Positions 9,339-18,758 are shown, counted from the stretch's first letter. The stretch is DNA of 64,000 bases from CATQHW01 sp965215345 (GCA_965215345.1 CBDCDL010000002.1:2976001-3040000); one strand, 5' to 3'. Made by a program: numbers and translations. The notes: generated by a model from the letters alone, not told the origin.

Positions 9339-10355
9339 ATGGCTTTGTTCAACAGCTTCTCCTCAGACATCGGCATCGACCTGGGCACCTGCAATACCCT
9401 CGTGCACGTCAAGGGGAAGGGCATCGTGCTGACCGAGCCGTCCGTCGTCGCCATCGACCACGAAAGCAAGCAGGTGGTCGCCGTCGGTACCGAGGCCAAG
9501 CGCATGCTGTGGAAGACCCCGCACACGATCAAGGCGGAGCGCCCGCTGCGTGACGGCGTGATCGCCAACTTCGAGCTGACCGAGCAGATGATCCGCCACT
9601 TCATCATGCAGGTGGTGCCGCGGCGCTGGTTCGTCAAGCCGCGCATGGTGATCGGCACCCCCGCCGGCGCCACCGAGGTGGAGAAACGGGCGGTGCAGGA
9701 GAGCGCCGAGCAGGCCGGCGCGCGCGAAGTGTTCGTGATCGAGGAGTCGATCGCGGCAGCCGTCGGCGCCGATCTGCCGATCATGGAACCGGCCGGGCAC
9801 ATGATCTGCGACATCGGCGGAGGCACCACGGAGGTGTCGGTCATCTCGCTCGGCGGCATGGTCGTGTCGAATGCCATCCGCATCGGCGGCGACGAGTTCG
9901 ATGAAGCCATCATCAACAACGTGCGCACCGTCCACAACCTGATGATCGGCCTCGAAACGGCCGAGAAGATCAAGATCAAGATCGGCAACGCGGACCCGGA
10001 CCAGAAGATCGTGCGCATGGAGATCAAGGGCCGCGACGCCATCACCGGCCTGCCGCGCCGGCTGGAGGTGGACTCGATCGAGGTGTGCGAAGCGCTGCAG
10101 GAGCCCACGCGCCAGATCCTGGAGGAGATCAAGCGGGCGCTGGGACGCACGCCGGCGGAGCTGGCCTCCGACATCGTGGAGCGCGGCATCGTCATGACCG
10201 GTGGCGGCTCGCTCCTGCGCGGGTTGCCGCGCCTGATCGGTCGTGAGACCGGCGTGCCGGTGATCGTGGCCGAGCAGCCTCTGCTGTGCGTTGCGCTCGG
10301 GGCCGGCAAGTACTTCGAGACAACCGGCATCAGCCAACGCCGGCAGTACCGGTAA
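9339..10355 (+). CDS. mreB: Rod shape-determining actin homologue MreB
   Basis: Forms membrane-bound filaments that guide the elongation wall-synthesis complex. The 338-residue protein shows the actin-fold ATP site: phosphate 1 loop DIGIDLGTCNTLV (about 10-22), phosphate 2 DIGGGTTEVSVIS and the adenosine motif GIVMTGGGSLLRGL. The start and length are standard. It heads the mreB-mreC-mreD-mrdA-rodA block, with mreC 41 nt downstream, so all elongasome parts are encoded together. Confidence 0.97.
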   Translation: MALFNSFSSDIGIDLGTCNTLVHVKGKGIVLTEPSVVAIDHESKQVVAVGTEAKRMLWKTPHTIKAERPLRDGVIANFELTEQMIRHFIMQVVPRRWFVKPRMVIGTPAGATEVEKRAVQESAEQAGAREVFVIEESIAAAVGADLPIMEPAGHMICDIGGGTTEVSVISLGGMVVSNAIRIGGDEFDEAIINNVRTVHNLMIGLETAEKIKIKIGNADPDQKIVRMEIKGRDAITGLPRRLEVDSIEVCEALQEPTRQILEEIKRALGRTPAELASDIVERGIVMTGGGSLLRGLPRLIGRETGVPVIVAEQPLLCVALGAGKYFETTGISQRRQYR

Positions 10356-10396
10356 GGATCATGACGGCCACGGGGAGTTGACCTGAGTACGCGTCC

Positions 10397-11230
10397 GTGA
10401 CCGAGGTACGCCCGTTCGTCAGCCGCCGCCGTTCGGGCGTCACATTCGCGGTTCTGCTGATCATCTCGCTGCTGCTGGTGGGGTTGAATCCCCCGCCAGG
10501 GCACGTGGGTGTGCTGTCGCTGGTGCAGGCCGGCATCAGTTCCGGAGTTCGCCGGGTCGCGGATTCGGTCGCGGCGATCGGGGAGCTCAGCCGCAGCAGG
10601 GCGGAGGTGCAGAAGCTGCGCGCCGAGTTGCTGAGAATGGAACAGCAGCAACGCGACAACGTACAGCTCAGGGTCGAGAACCGCAACCTGCGCGCGCTGC
10701 TCGACCTTCCCCGCGCCGCCGCTCCCACCGTGATTCCGGCGGAGGTGATCGGCCGCGACCCGGGGAGTCTGTTCAAGACGGTGACGATCAATCGCGGCCG
10801 CAGACACGGCGTTCGTGTCGATGCGACGGTGGTCGCCGACGCCGGCGGCATCCAGGCGCTGGTCGGGCGGGTGATGTGGGTCTCATCCCTCACGGCGATC
10901 GTGCGGCCGATTCTGGACGCTTCTTCGTACGTCGCCGCACGCCTGCAGCGCACCGAGCGCGACGGGCTGATCGAAGGTGATCCGGCGGGCAACCGGCTGG
11001 TCATGCGCTATGTGCCGCGCATCGCCGCGGAGGACCTGGCGGTCGATGACCTGGTGATCACCTCGGGCATGCGCAGTCCCTATCCGCGCGGCATCTACAT
11101 CGGCCGGGTCGTCGAGCACCGTGACGGTGACGATCGGTCGACGATCGAGGTGATCGTGCAGCCGCTGGTCGAGTTCGGCCGCCTGGACTACGTGCTGGTG
11201 CTGGATACCGCGGAGCCGGTCGATGGGTGA
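10397..11230 (+). CDS. mreC: Rod shape-determining protein MreC
   Basis: Periplasmic scaffold that links MreB and MreD to the wall synthases PBP2 and RodA. The 277-residue protein has a basic N-terminus, one membrane helix (about 16-32), a coiled-coil stretch (ELSRSRAEVQKLRAELLRMEQQ, about 60-95) and a beta-rich domain with IGRDPGSLFKTVTINRG and the late SPYPRGIYIGRV motif. GTG start at 10397. The last codons overlap mreD by 8 bases. Confidence 0.93.
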   Translation: MTEVRPFVSRRRSGVTFAVLLIISLLLVGLNPPPGHVGVLSLVQAGISSGVRRVADSVAAIGELSRSRAEVQKLRAELLRMEQQQRDNVQLRVENRNLRALLDLPRAAAPTVIPAEVIGRDPGSLFKTVTINRGRRHGVRVDATVVADAGGIQALVGRVMWVSSLTAIVRPILDASSYVAARLQRTERDGLIEGDPAGNRLVMRYVPRIAAEDLAVDDLVITSGMRSPYPRGIYIGRVVEHRDGDDRSTIEVIVQPLVEFGRLDYVLVLDTAEPVDG

Positions 11231-11768
11231 CATCCGCGTCATCCTGGCGACCACGGTGCTCGCCGTCGCCGCCTCCCTGCTGAGCTCGACGCTGCTGTCG
11301 TGGGTGGCGGTCGCCGGCGTCAAGCCGGACCTTGCCCTGGTGATCGTCGCCCTGACGGCGATGCGCAGGGGCAGCATGCCCGGCCAGATCGCGGGGTTCG
11401 CCTCGGGCCTGCTTGCGGACACGATCAGCGTGGCCCCGCTGGGGCTCACCGCCATGACCCGCACGGTGGTAGGATACGTGGTAGGCCGTATGGAAGGCTT
11501 GATCAGCGTCGACTGGCTGCTGCTTCCCACCGCGGTGTCGATCGCCGCCACGGTGCTCAAGGCCGTCACGCTCGCGGCCGTGGGGCTGGCCGTACCCTGG
11601 ATCTCCAGTCGCTACGGGATCGGACCTTCCGCGTTCCTGACCAGCTTCCTGATCGAAGCGGGACTGAACGCCGTGGCCGCCCCCGCCCTGTACGTGTTGC
11701 TCAGCGTGCTGCCGGGCATGCGCGAGCGCGCGTCGAATCAGGTGCGGCGCGTCCGGTCGCGACGTTGA
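11223..11768 (+). CDS. mreD: Rod shape-determining protein MreD
   Basis: A 181-residue integral membrane protein with about five hydrophobic helices. MreD proteins diverge fast, and the call rests on size, topology, the IRVILATTVLA start, PDLALVIVALTAMRRG and position between mreC and mrdA. It completes the MreBCD shape complex. Its TGA shares bases with a TTG that is the likely start of mrdA. Confidence 0.88.
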   Translation: MGDIRVILATTVLAVAASLLSSTLLSWVAVAGVKPDLALVIVALTAMRRGSMPGQIAGFASGLLADTISVAPLGLTAMTRTVVGYVVGRMEGLISVDWLLLPTAVSIAATVLKAVTLAAVGLAVPWISSRYGIGPSAFLTSFLIEAGLNAVAAPALYVLLSVLPGMRERASNQVRRVRSRR

Positions 11769-13702
11769 CCGGCCCCCACGCCGACGACTCCGCCCCGGTC
11801 TCTCGCCTTGCGGCACTGCGCATCGCGTTGCTGTGCGTGCTTGGCGGCCTGGCGCTCTACCTGTTCGTGCTGCAGGTGATCAAGCGCGTCGAGTTCGAGG
11901 AACTGGCAAAGCAGTTCGCCCAGCGCGAGACCGTGGTGCCGGCGCAGCGCGGAGCGATCTACGACGGATCGTATACGCGGCCGCTGGTCGCGAATCGGCC
12001 CGCGTTTTCCATCGACGTCACCCCCGCGCTGGTGCCCGGCGACCGGGGAGACCTGGACGCGCTGCTCGCCTCGCTCGCGGAGGCGCTCGACATCGACCCG
12101 GAGTACATGGCCGGGAAGGTGCCCATGAACCAGAGCCATCTGTTCCAACCGATCGAGGTCATCTCGGGCGCCGACTTTCCGACCGTGGCCTACCTCGGCG
12201 AGCACATCGAACGGTTCCCTGGCGTGAGCTGGCGCAACGAGCCGGTGCGTGACTACAGCGACCTCGGCGCCTTGGCGCACGTGATCGGCTACGTGGGCGA
12301 GATCAGCGTCGAGGAGCTCCAGGTCCTGTACAACGAGGGCTACCGCCAGGCCGACACGATCGGCAAGAGCGGTCTGGAGCAGCGGTATGACGCGCGTCTG
12401 CGAGGGACGCCGGGGCTGAGCTACCGGACCGTGGACGCGCTCCAGCGGGACCTGGGCATCCGTGAGGGCCGGGCGCCGATACCCGGCAACGACCTGGTGC
12501 TCACCATCGACGCGCGCATACAGCGCCTGGCCGAGGACGCTCTGGCCGGCCGCATCGGCTCGGTGGTCGTGCTCCGGCCGACCACCGGCGAGATCGTGGC
12601 GATGGTCTCCTATCCGTGGTTCGATCCCGGCGCGTTCCGCGGCGGCGGCGGGGCGCACGCGCTGCGCGAAGCGCTTCAGGATCCGACCCATCCGTTCATC
12701 AACCGGGCCGTGCACTCGGCACACCCGCCGGCATCGGTATTCAAGCTGATCATGAGCATCGCGGTGCTGGAGGAGCGGCTCATTCCGCCGGAGCAGCAGA
12801 TCAACTGCAGGGGGAGGTTCTTCCTGGGCAGGGGGACGTGGCAGGACCACAAGCCGGAGGGGCATGGCTGGGTCGACCTGCGCGAGGGCCTGGCCCAGTC
12901 CTGCAACGTCTACTACTACACGGTCGGCCATGAACTTGGCGTGGAGCGCATCGTCCACTACGCGCGGGCGCTGGGCCTTGGCAGCCCCACCGGCATCGAG
13001 TTGCCGCGCGAGCATGCCGGATTCCTGCCCACCCCGGCCTGGAAGCAGCGCCGGCACGGCGAGCCGTGGATGGGCGGCGACACCATCAACATGTCGATCG
13101 GCCAGGGGTTCGTCACCGCGACCCCGCTGCAGATCGCCAACGTGGTGGCGGCGATCGCAAACGACGGCGTCGTCTACCGGCCCTATCTGGTAAAGGAGGA
13201 GCGGGACGGCGCGGACGGATCGCTGCTCAGGCGAGCGTCGCCCGTACCGCTGCTGGAGGTCGACGTGCAGCCGGAGACATTCGCCTTCGTGCGGGAGGCG
13301 ATGAGCTACACGGTGACCGACGGAACCCCGGCGGTGGCGATCACCACGCCGGCGGTGCAGGCGGCCGGCAAGACGGGCACGGCCCAGATCCGCTCCAGGG
13401 ACTTCGACGGGCCGGAGCTCAGGCACTCGTGGTTCGCCGCCTTTGCTCCCGCCGACGCTCCGCCGGAGGACCAGGTGGTGGTGGTGGTCATGGCGGAAGC
13501 CACCGACTACTGGGAGTGGTGGGCGCCGAAGGCGACCAACGTGCTGCTGCACGGCATGTTCACCGGGCTGGGCTACGAGGACGTGATACGCGACCTGCAG
13601 CCGCATACTCCCGCGTACAACCTGCTGGGGGAGCCCAGGCCGGACGAAGAGACAGAGGGAGAAGGGGACGGAGGGGACGACGGCGATGCCGACGCGGGCT
13701 GA
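11765..13702 (+). CDS. mrdA: Penicillin-binding protein 2 (elongation transpeptidase)
   Basis: Class B PBP that crosslinks peptidoglycan along the cell side with RodA. The protein has a membrane anchor (about 18-36), a dimerisation domain with the R(G)AIYDG box (QRGAIYDG) and a transpeptidase domain with all three catalytic motifs: Ser324-V-F-Lys327, Ser379-Cys-Asn381 and Lys536-Thr-Gly538. The TTG at 11765 overlaps the mreD stop and gives 645 residues with a normal short lead. The open frame runs further back inside mreD, but that part is noise. The C-terminal 15 residues are a Glu/Gly/Asp-rich tail. Confidence 0.95.
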   Translation: MTGPHADDSAPVSRLAALRIALLCVLGGLALYLFVLQVIKRVEFEELAKQFAQRETVVPAQRGAIYDGSYTRPLVANRPAFSIDVTPALVPGDRGDLDALLASLAEALDIDPEYMAGKVPMNQSHLFQPIEVISGADFPTVAYLGEHIERFPGVSWRNEPVRDYSDLGALAHVIGYVGEISVEELQVLYNEGYRQADTIGKSGLEQRYDARLRGTPGLSYRTVDALQRDLGIREGRAPIPGNDLVLTIDARIQRLAEDALAGRIGSVVVLRPTTGEIVAMVSYPWFDPGAFRGGGGAHALREALQDPTHPFINRAVHSAHPPASVFKLIMSIAVLEERLIPPEQQINCRGRFFLGRGTWQDHKPEGHGWVDLREGLAQSCNVYYYTVGHELGVERIVHYARALGLGSPTGIELPREHAGFLPTPAWKQRRHGEPWMGGDTINMSIGQGFVTATPLQIANVVAAIANDGVVYRPYLVKEERDGADGSLLRRASPVPLLEVDVQPETFAFVREAMSYTVTDGTPAVAITTPAVQAAGKTGTAQIRSRDFDGPELRHSWFAAFAPADAPPEDQVVVVVMAEATDYWEWWAPKATNVLLHGMFTGLGYEDVIRDLQPHTPAYNLLGEPRPDEETEGEGDGGDDGDADAG

Positions 13703-13723
13703 CCGCCGGGGCGGCACGCGACG

Positions 13724-15133
13724 GTGACCGGCGGCGACGGGGCGCGGGCGGTGCCGCTGCTCGGCGCCACCGTGGCGCTGGTCGTGATCGGCGTCCTGTT
13801 CATCTATTCGAGCGGCGTCGACTCCACCGGCGAGTCGGTGTCCCGGGAGTGGGTCAAGCAGATCGTCTGGGCGCTGACCGGGTTCGCGCTCCTGGCCGTG
13901 GTGGCCGCGGCGGGGCCGGGCTGGCTGCAGGCGGGGGCTCCCGCATTGTACGCGGGTGGGCTGGCGCTGCTGGCGGTCACCGGCCTGTTCGGCAGGGAGG
14001 TGAACGGCGCCCGCGCCTGGATCGGCATCGGCGACTTCGGGGTGCAGCCGTCGGAGTTCGCGAAGCTCACCACCATCCTGTTCCTGGCGTCCTACCTGGC
14101 CGGCATCGGCAACGGCGTCAAGGAGCTGCCGCGCTTCGCGCTGGGCCTGGCGATCGTGCTGCTGCCGGTCGGGCTCGTCCTGCTGCAGCCTGACATGGGC
14201 ACGGCGATGGTCTACGTCCCGATCTTCCTGGTGGCGGCGCTGGTTTCAGGAGCGGAGATTCGCCATCTGGCGTTCATCCTGGGCGCGACGGTCGTCACCT
14301 TCGTCATGGCGGTGCTGCCGAATCTGAACCCCGAGGGCATCCTGCGCACGGTCGCCACGGCGCTGCTCGACCCCGGCATCGTGCGGCTCGCCGCCATGGC
14401 GTTGCTGGCGATCGTCGGCCTGGCGTTCATCGGCTACCGGCTCAGCCGCAGCCGCTGGTTGTACTGGGTCGGCTACCTCGCCTCCATCGTTCTGGGTGGG
14501 GTGACCGGGTCGGCGCTCGTGCGGTCGGTTCTGAAGCCATATCAGATCCTCCGCCTGGCGGCGTTTCTCGATCCGTGGGCGGATCTGCGCGGCGCAGGCT
14601 GGAACATCATCCAGTCGATGACGGCGGTGGGGTCCGGAGGCCCGACCGGCAAGGGCTACCTGCAGGGTACGCAGAGCCATTATCGCTATCTGCCGCAGCA
14701 GAGCACGGACTTCATCTTCTCCATCCTGGCCGAGGAGTGGGGATTCCGCGGCTCGCTGCTGGTGCTCGGGCTGTTCGCCGTCATCCTGATGAGATCGATC
14801 GCCATATGCCGGCGTGCCCGCGACGACTTCGGCGTGGCGATGGCCGCAGGCGTCATCGGCATGTTCGCCACCCACGTGCTGGTCAACATCGGAGTGGCGA
14901 GCGGCATCATGCCGATCACCGGCATTCCGCTGACGTTCGTCTCCTACGGCGGTTCCGCACTGTGGACGGGGCTGCTGGCGGTCGGCATGCTGCTGGCGTT
15001 GCTGCGTCCGGGTGCGGGTGGGGTGATGCGTTTCTCGTCACGCTTGACCGCATCCCAGTGGCGGTCGAGCTCCGCCAACGGCAGCTCGCCCAGGGTGGCG
15101 CCGGTTTCACGCACGCGCCGCTCCACTTCCTGA
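13724..15133 (+). CDS. rodA: Peptidoglycan glycosyltransferase RodA
   Basis: SEDS-family polymerase working with PBP2 in elongation. The 469-residue frame from GTG 13724 shows about ten membrane helices, with NGARAWIGIGDFGVQPSEFAKL, LLQPDMGTAMVYVPI and the late THVLVNIGVASGIMPITGIPLTFVSYGGSA regions that define the family. Family likeness ends near LLALLRPGAGG at about 15020. The last 35-40 codons are Ser/Arg-rich and run antisense through the end of mazG, so they are probably a non-conserved tail. Confidence 0.94.
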   Translation: MTGGDGARAVPLLGATVALVVIGVLFIYSSGVDSTGESVSREWVKQIVWALTGFALLAVVAAAGPGWLQAGAPALYAGGLALLAVTGLFGREVNGARAWIGIGDFGVQPSEFAKLTTILFLASYLAGIGNGVKELPRFALGLAIVLLPVGLVLLQPDMGTAMVYVPIFLVAALVSGAEIRHLAFILGATVVTFVMAVLPNLNPEGILRTVATALLDPGIVRLAAMALLAIVGLAFIGYRLSRSRWLYWVGYLASIVLGGVTGSALVRSVLKPYQILRLAAFLDPWADLRGAGWNIIQSMTAVGSGGPTGKGYLQGTQSHYRYLPQQSTDFIFSILAEEWGFRGSLLVLGLFAVILMRSIAICRRARDDFGVAMAAGVIGMFATHVLVNIGVASGIMPITGIPLTFVSYGGSALWTGLLAVGMLLALLRPGAGGVMRFSSRLTASQWRSSSANGSSPRVAPVSRTRRSTS

Positions 15134-15861
15134 AACCGGCATCGGAATCGCCGGTTTGCGCCGTTCAGCGCCAGCAGCGGATCGACCCGCAGGTGGCGGG
15201 ACAGGTTGACCACCGCGAACAGAAGGTCGCCCAGTTCCTCTCCGGTGCGCTGCGGCTCGATCCCGGTCGCCTGGTCGACCTCGGCCAGTTCTTCGGCCAC
15301 CTTCGCGAACACCGGCCGGGCGTCGTCCCAGTCGAACCCGACGGCGGCGGCGGCGGACTGCAGGTCGACGGCGTGGCGGAGCGGGCTGGGTGACGAGCCG
15401 ACCGAGTCGAGCACGGAGGAACGGGGCTCGGGTTCGCGCCGTTCGCTCTGCTTGATCCGCTCCCACTGGCGCGACACTCCGTCGGCATCGGTGGGATAGC
15501 CCCCGTCCGGCCGTCCACCGGCAGGCGGGAACACGTGCGGGTGGCGGCGGCGGAGCTTGTCGACCACGCCGGTCAGCACGTCGGCGGCGGCGAAGGAGGC
15601 CTCCTGTTCCTTCATGCGGGCGATCATCGTCGCGATCAGCACCACGTCGCCCAGTTCCTCCCGGAGGTTGTCATCGTCGCCGGCATCGATCGCCGAGATC
15701 GCCTCGAATGCCTCCTCCAGGAGCATGGTCCGCATCGACCGGGGGGTCTGCTCGCGATCCCAGGGACAGCCGTTTGGCGCACGCAGTCGGCAGACGGTCC
15801 GGTACAGCTCGGCGAAGGCTGCGCCGGGGAGTTCGGCGTTCGGTGACGGGGTGGACTCCAT
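14944..15861 (-). CDS. mazG: Nucleoside triphosphate pyrophosphohydrolase MazG
   Basis: Hydrolyses NTPs or dNTPs to monophosphate and pyrophosphate, a house-cleaning or stress role. The 305-residue product has two MazG domains. The first has GCPWDREQTPRSM, LLEEAFEAI and ELGDVVL; the second has EELAEV and GEELGDLLFAVV. Both carry the Glu/Asp metal sites. ATG at 15861 is preceded by GGAG about eight bases upstream. The normal C-terminus (LDRHWDAVKRDE) ends near 15020. The last 25 or so residues read antisense into rodA, giving a 190-bp convergent overlap. Confidence 0.94.
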   Translation of the reverse strand: MESTPSPNAELPGAAFAELYRTVCRLRAPNGCPWDREQTPRSMRTMLLEEAFEAISAIDAGDDDNLREELGDVVLIATMIARMKEQEASFAAADVLTGVVDKLRRRHPHVFPPAGGRPDGGYPTDADGVSRQWERIKQSERREPEPRSSVLDSVGSSPSPLRHAVDLQSAAAAVGFDWDDARPVFAKVAEELAEVDQATGIEPQRTGEELGDLLFAVVNLSRHLRVDPLLALNGANRRFRCRFQEVERRVRETGATLGELPLAELDRHWDAVKRDEKRITPPAPGRSNASSMPTASSPVHSAEPP

Positions 15862-15962
15862 GGAATTCGCTCCGAGGGCCGCCGGGTATTGCGACCCGCC
15901 CCGGCGTGGTAGGCTTCGGCCTTCACGGTAGCGCATCGCCGCTGCCGGTGCATCCGCTGTCC

Positions 15963-17006
15963 ATGCGCATCGCATCCGTCTCGCTCAGATATCCCTCCCG
16001 GCTGATCACCAATGACGAGATCGTCGCGTTGCTGCAGCAGTGCAGCAACGGCGTCGACCCGAAGGTGCTGCGCAAGTACCAGCGGCTGGTGCGCGGGTTG
16101 CTGAACCGCACCGGGTCGGTGACGCGCTACGTCCGCGACGTACAGCGGGGCGAGCGCGCCAGCGACCTGGTCAGGGAGGCGATGCTGCAGGCTCTGGAGC
16201 AGGCGGCGATGGCGCCTTCCGACATCGATCTGTTGATCTACTGCGGGGTGGGCAAGGGGTTCCTGGAGCCCGCCAACGCCTATTTCTACGCGCAGGCCAC
16301 GGGCCTCTCCTGTTCGTGCTTCGACATCGCCGATGCCTGCATGAGCTGGATGCGCGCGCTGGAGATCTCGTACCGGTTCCTGCGGTCCGGCACGCTCCGC
16401 ACCGCGATGATCGTCAACGGAGAGTTCAACTACAAGGAGCACGGGTACCCTGAGAACTTCGAGGTGAGGGGGCTCGATCAGCTCGAATACACGTTCCCGA
16501 CCTACACCGTCGGCGAGGCGGCGACGGCCACCATCGTCACCGCCTCGGACGCCGAGTGGCGCTTCGACTACCACTCCGTGCCGGAGCTGTGCGGTCTGTG
16601 CAACATCCCGCTGGACGGGTACGAGGACTTCGTGGAGCCGTCGGACCGGATCGCGCTCAACGGCGTGAACAAGTTCGTGGCGTACGGTCACGAGCTGTTC
16701 GCACGGGCGGAGGAGTACCTGCTGCCGCTGGTCCGTCGCACGGTCGAGGATCTGAACGCCCCGCACATCTACTTCCCGCACGCCGCCTCCAGCGTTGCCT
16801 ACCTGCGCGCCGGCAGGGCCGCAGGAATCCGGAACGGCAAGGTGTACAGCGAGGTGTTCCCGAAGCTGGGCAACCTGGTGTCGGCAAGCATTCCAGCCGC
16901 GATGGTCATGGCCGAGGCGGAAGGCCGGCTGAAGCGGGGCGACCGGGTCGTGCTGGTGCCGGCCAGCGCCGGCATGGTGTTCGGCGTCGGTCAGTTCACC
17001 TACTGA
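15963..17006 (+). CDS. 3-oxoacyl-ACP synthase III-like (FabH-fold) protein
   Basis: A 347-residue thiolase-fold enzyme. The catalytic triad can be placed as Cys126 (DIADACMSWMRALE), His273 (YFPHAASSV) and Asn304 (LGNLVSASIPAA), matching the Cys-His-Asn of FabH in order and spacing. The C-terminus GDRVVLVPASAGMVFGVGQF fits the family. It should condense an acyl thioester with a malonyl or similar unit. No acyl carrier protein or other fatty-acid gene is adjacent, and the sequence around the cysteine differs from housekeeping FabH, so it may be a specialised or head-to-head type ketosynthase. Start ATG 15963; mazG is divergent about 100 bp away. Confidence 0.85.
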   Translation: MRIASVSLRYPSRLITNDEIVALLQQCSNGVDPKVLRKYQRLVRGLLNRTGSVTRYVRDVQRGERASDLVREAMLQALEQAAMAPSDIDLLIYCGVGKGFLEPANAYFYAQATGLSCSCFDIADACMSWMRALEISYRFLRSGTLRTAMIVNGEFNYKEHGYPENFEVRGLDQLEYTFPTYTVGEAATATIVTASDAEWRFDYHSVPELCGLCNIPLDGYEDFVEPSDRIALNGVNKFVAYGHELFARAEEYLLPLVRRTVEDLNAPHIYFPHAASSVAYLRAGRAAGIRNGKVYSEVFPKLGNLVSASIPAAMVMAEAEGRLKRGDRVVLVPASAGMVFGVGQFTY

Positions 17007-17021
17007 AGACGGGCAGCCGGG

Positions 17022-17684
17022 TCAGGTCTCCACGGCGGCCAGGGCCGGTTTGCGCCGATCGGCCGGCTCGTTCAGAAAGACGCGCCAGGAGTCGTACTTC
17101 GGGCTCTGCAGACGCAGCAGGATCAGCGGATTCCGGCGCGGCTCCACGGGCTTGCGGATGAGCTGCATGCCGACCGAACGCGGCGTCCTGCCGCCCTTGC
17201 GCGTATTGCAGGGCATGCACGCGGTCACCAGGTTCGACCACGACTCCGTGCCGCCGCGCCAGCGGGGGATCACGTGGTCGATCGTGAGCGCCCGCGCGGC
17301 CAAGCGTGTGCCGCAATACTGGCAGGCGTTGCCGTCGCGGGCGTACACGTTGCGCCGCGTGAGCGCCACCCCCTGGCGCGGGAAGCCATGGTAGTCGGTC
17401 AGCCTGATGACGCGCGGCACCGCAAGCGTCAGCGTCGCCGTGTGGACCCAGTCCAGGTGACCGTCGCCTCGCGCCGCGAGGATGCCGGACTGATCCGTCC
17501 ACCGGGCGAAGTCGAACGACTCGTAGCGACCGCCGTCGGTGGTGATCACCTCCGCGGCCTGCCGCACCAGCAGCACGAAGGCGCGCCGCGCGCTGACCAA
17601 GCGCAGGACGGTGTACGAGCTGTTGAGAACCAGCACGCTGCATTCGAGCACGCGGCACTCCTGCCGCCGGGACTCCTGCGCCAC
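17022..17684 (-). CDS. HNH endonuclease family protein
   Basis: A 220-residue protein with a clear HNH zinc-finger nuclease core: CQYCG, then LTIDHVIPRWRGG, SWSNLV and CMPCNTRKGG. The N-terminal part (VLVLNSSYTVLRLVSARRAF) and the late PLILLRL region match the stand-alone HNH proteins common in spirochaetes, cyanobacteria and others, whose role is unclear. No phage, intron or restriction gene lies nearby. The start may be the GTG near 17651 (VLECSVLVLN) rather than the ATG-like start at 17684. It lies 40 nt downstream of the amidase gene and probably shares its transcript. Confidence 0.87.
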   Translation of the reverse strand: MAQESRRQECRVLECSVLVLNSSYTVLRLVSARRAFVLLVRQAAEVITTDGGRYESFDFARWTDQSGILAARGDGHLDWVHTATLTLAVPRVIRLTDYHGFPRQGVALTRRNVYARDGNACQYCGTRLAARALTIDHVIPRWRGGTESWSNLVTACMPCNTRKGGRTPRSVGMQLIRKPVEPRRNPLILLRLQSPKYDSWRVFLNEPADRRKPALAAVET

Positions 17685-17724
17685 GGTTCGGGTCCAATAC
17701 CACGCCCCTGGTGCGGGGTCAAGA

Positions 17725-18693
17725 TTACCGGCCGTTCAGGCTCAGGTCGTCGGCGTGGATCCAGCCGAAGTCGCGGTAGCTGCCGCGGACGCGAACGTCG
17801 TACCAGTCACCGTCCTTTCCCATCGCCATCAGCAGATCGGTCGGCCGCAGGTAGGAGCGCACGGTGGACTCGCGAGTCGGTGCGGCATGCAGCGGCACCG
17901 TTCTGCGGGCAGGCCAGAGCACGGTCGGGGCCGGTGGGATGACCGCGGTCGGGTCCATCGGCTCGTGTTCGGCCAGGAACGCCAGCACGCCGCCGGCGAT
18001 GCCGCGTGCGGCGACGTCCGGGCGGGAGGTCAGAAAGGCGCGGTCGGCCGCATCGGTGAGGTAGCCCATCTCCAGAATCGCCGCCGGGGTGGTGATGGCG
18101 ATGGCGTGCCGGTAGCGGCCGCCGAATGCGTAGTAGCCGCGCATGTTGTACGTCACTCCGTTCAGGTCCTCCCTCATCCCGGTGACCGCGCCGTAGTGTT
18201 CGCGCAGCAGGGCGCTCAGACGTCGGGACGCCGGGGAGGCCCGCCACGGAGGGGCGACCTTGTAGCCGGAGCTGCCGCCCCCGTCGGCGTGGATCGCCAC
18301 GAAGGCGTCGGCGTCGAACTCCGGGGGCACGGTGGCCGGGAGCAGCACCACCTCGACGCCCTGTTCGCGCAGCAGCTCGGCTGCTGCCGTCGCCACGGCC
18401 CTGTTGACGTCGACTTCCGCCACGCCGGCGAAGCTGGCGCCGGTCGCCGTGCGCCGATGCTCCAGCTCGGGCGGGTACTGGTCGGTGTCCAGGTGCCCGA
18501 TCTGCAGGGCGACGCGCCAGGGAGCTACCACTCCCCGCAACGACAGCCCCGGGTAGTGGGGGCGCGCCGGGGCGCGCAACGGAACGAAACGCTCCGGCGC
18601 GGCGGGTTCTTCCTGGATGGCCAGGGCGATGGCGGCAGCAGCAGCCGCGGCGGCGGCTGCCGCGGCGATCAGGAGGCGTACGAGCACGGTCAT
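17725..18693 (-). CDS. N-acetylmuramoyl-L-alanine amidase with SH3-like domain
   Basis: A 322-residue exported amidase that cuts the stem peptide from MurNAc. The N-terminus is a signal or anchor of about 25 residues with a long Ala run. Amidase_3 zinc ligands are His67 (QIGHLD), Glu93 and His135 (AIHADG), with Glu208 (LEMGYLT) as the catalytic acid. The usual DPGHGG motif is altered to LQIGHLD, but the histidine is kept. The C-terminus (about 250-322) is a bacterial SH3-like wall-binding domain ending in YRDFGWIHADDL. It is followed by the HNH gene. Confidence 0.9.
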   Translation of the reverse strand: MTVLVRLLIAAAAAAAAAAAAIALAIQEEPAAPERFVPLRAPARPHYPGLSLRGVVAPWRVALQIGHLDTDQYPPELEHRRTATGASFAGVAEVDVNRAVATAAAELLREQGVEVVLLPATVPPEFDADAFVAIHADGGGSSGYKVAPPWRASPASRRLSALLREHYGAVTGMREDLNGVTYNMRGYYAFGGRYRHAIAITTPAAILEMGYLTDAADRAFLTSRPDVAARGIAGGVLAFLAEHEPMDPTAVIPPAPTVLWPARRTVPLHAAPTRESTVRSYLRPTDLLMAMGKDGDWYDVRVRGSYRDFGWIHADDLSLNGR

Positions 18694-18758
18694 CCGCTGC
18701 CACTATACCGCCACACGCCGGGCGTTCCACTATGAGGCACGCCGGGAACGGCCGGCAC

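Noticed and set aside
17022..17684. HNH gene as a sign of a phage, intron or defence system
   Set aside because: Neighbours are an amidase and a ketosynthase, with no integrase, terminase, methylase or intron structure. It is treated as a stand-alone chromosomal family.
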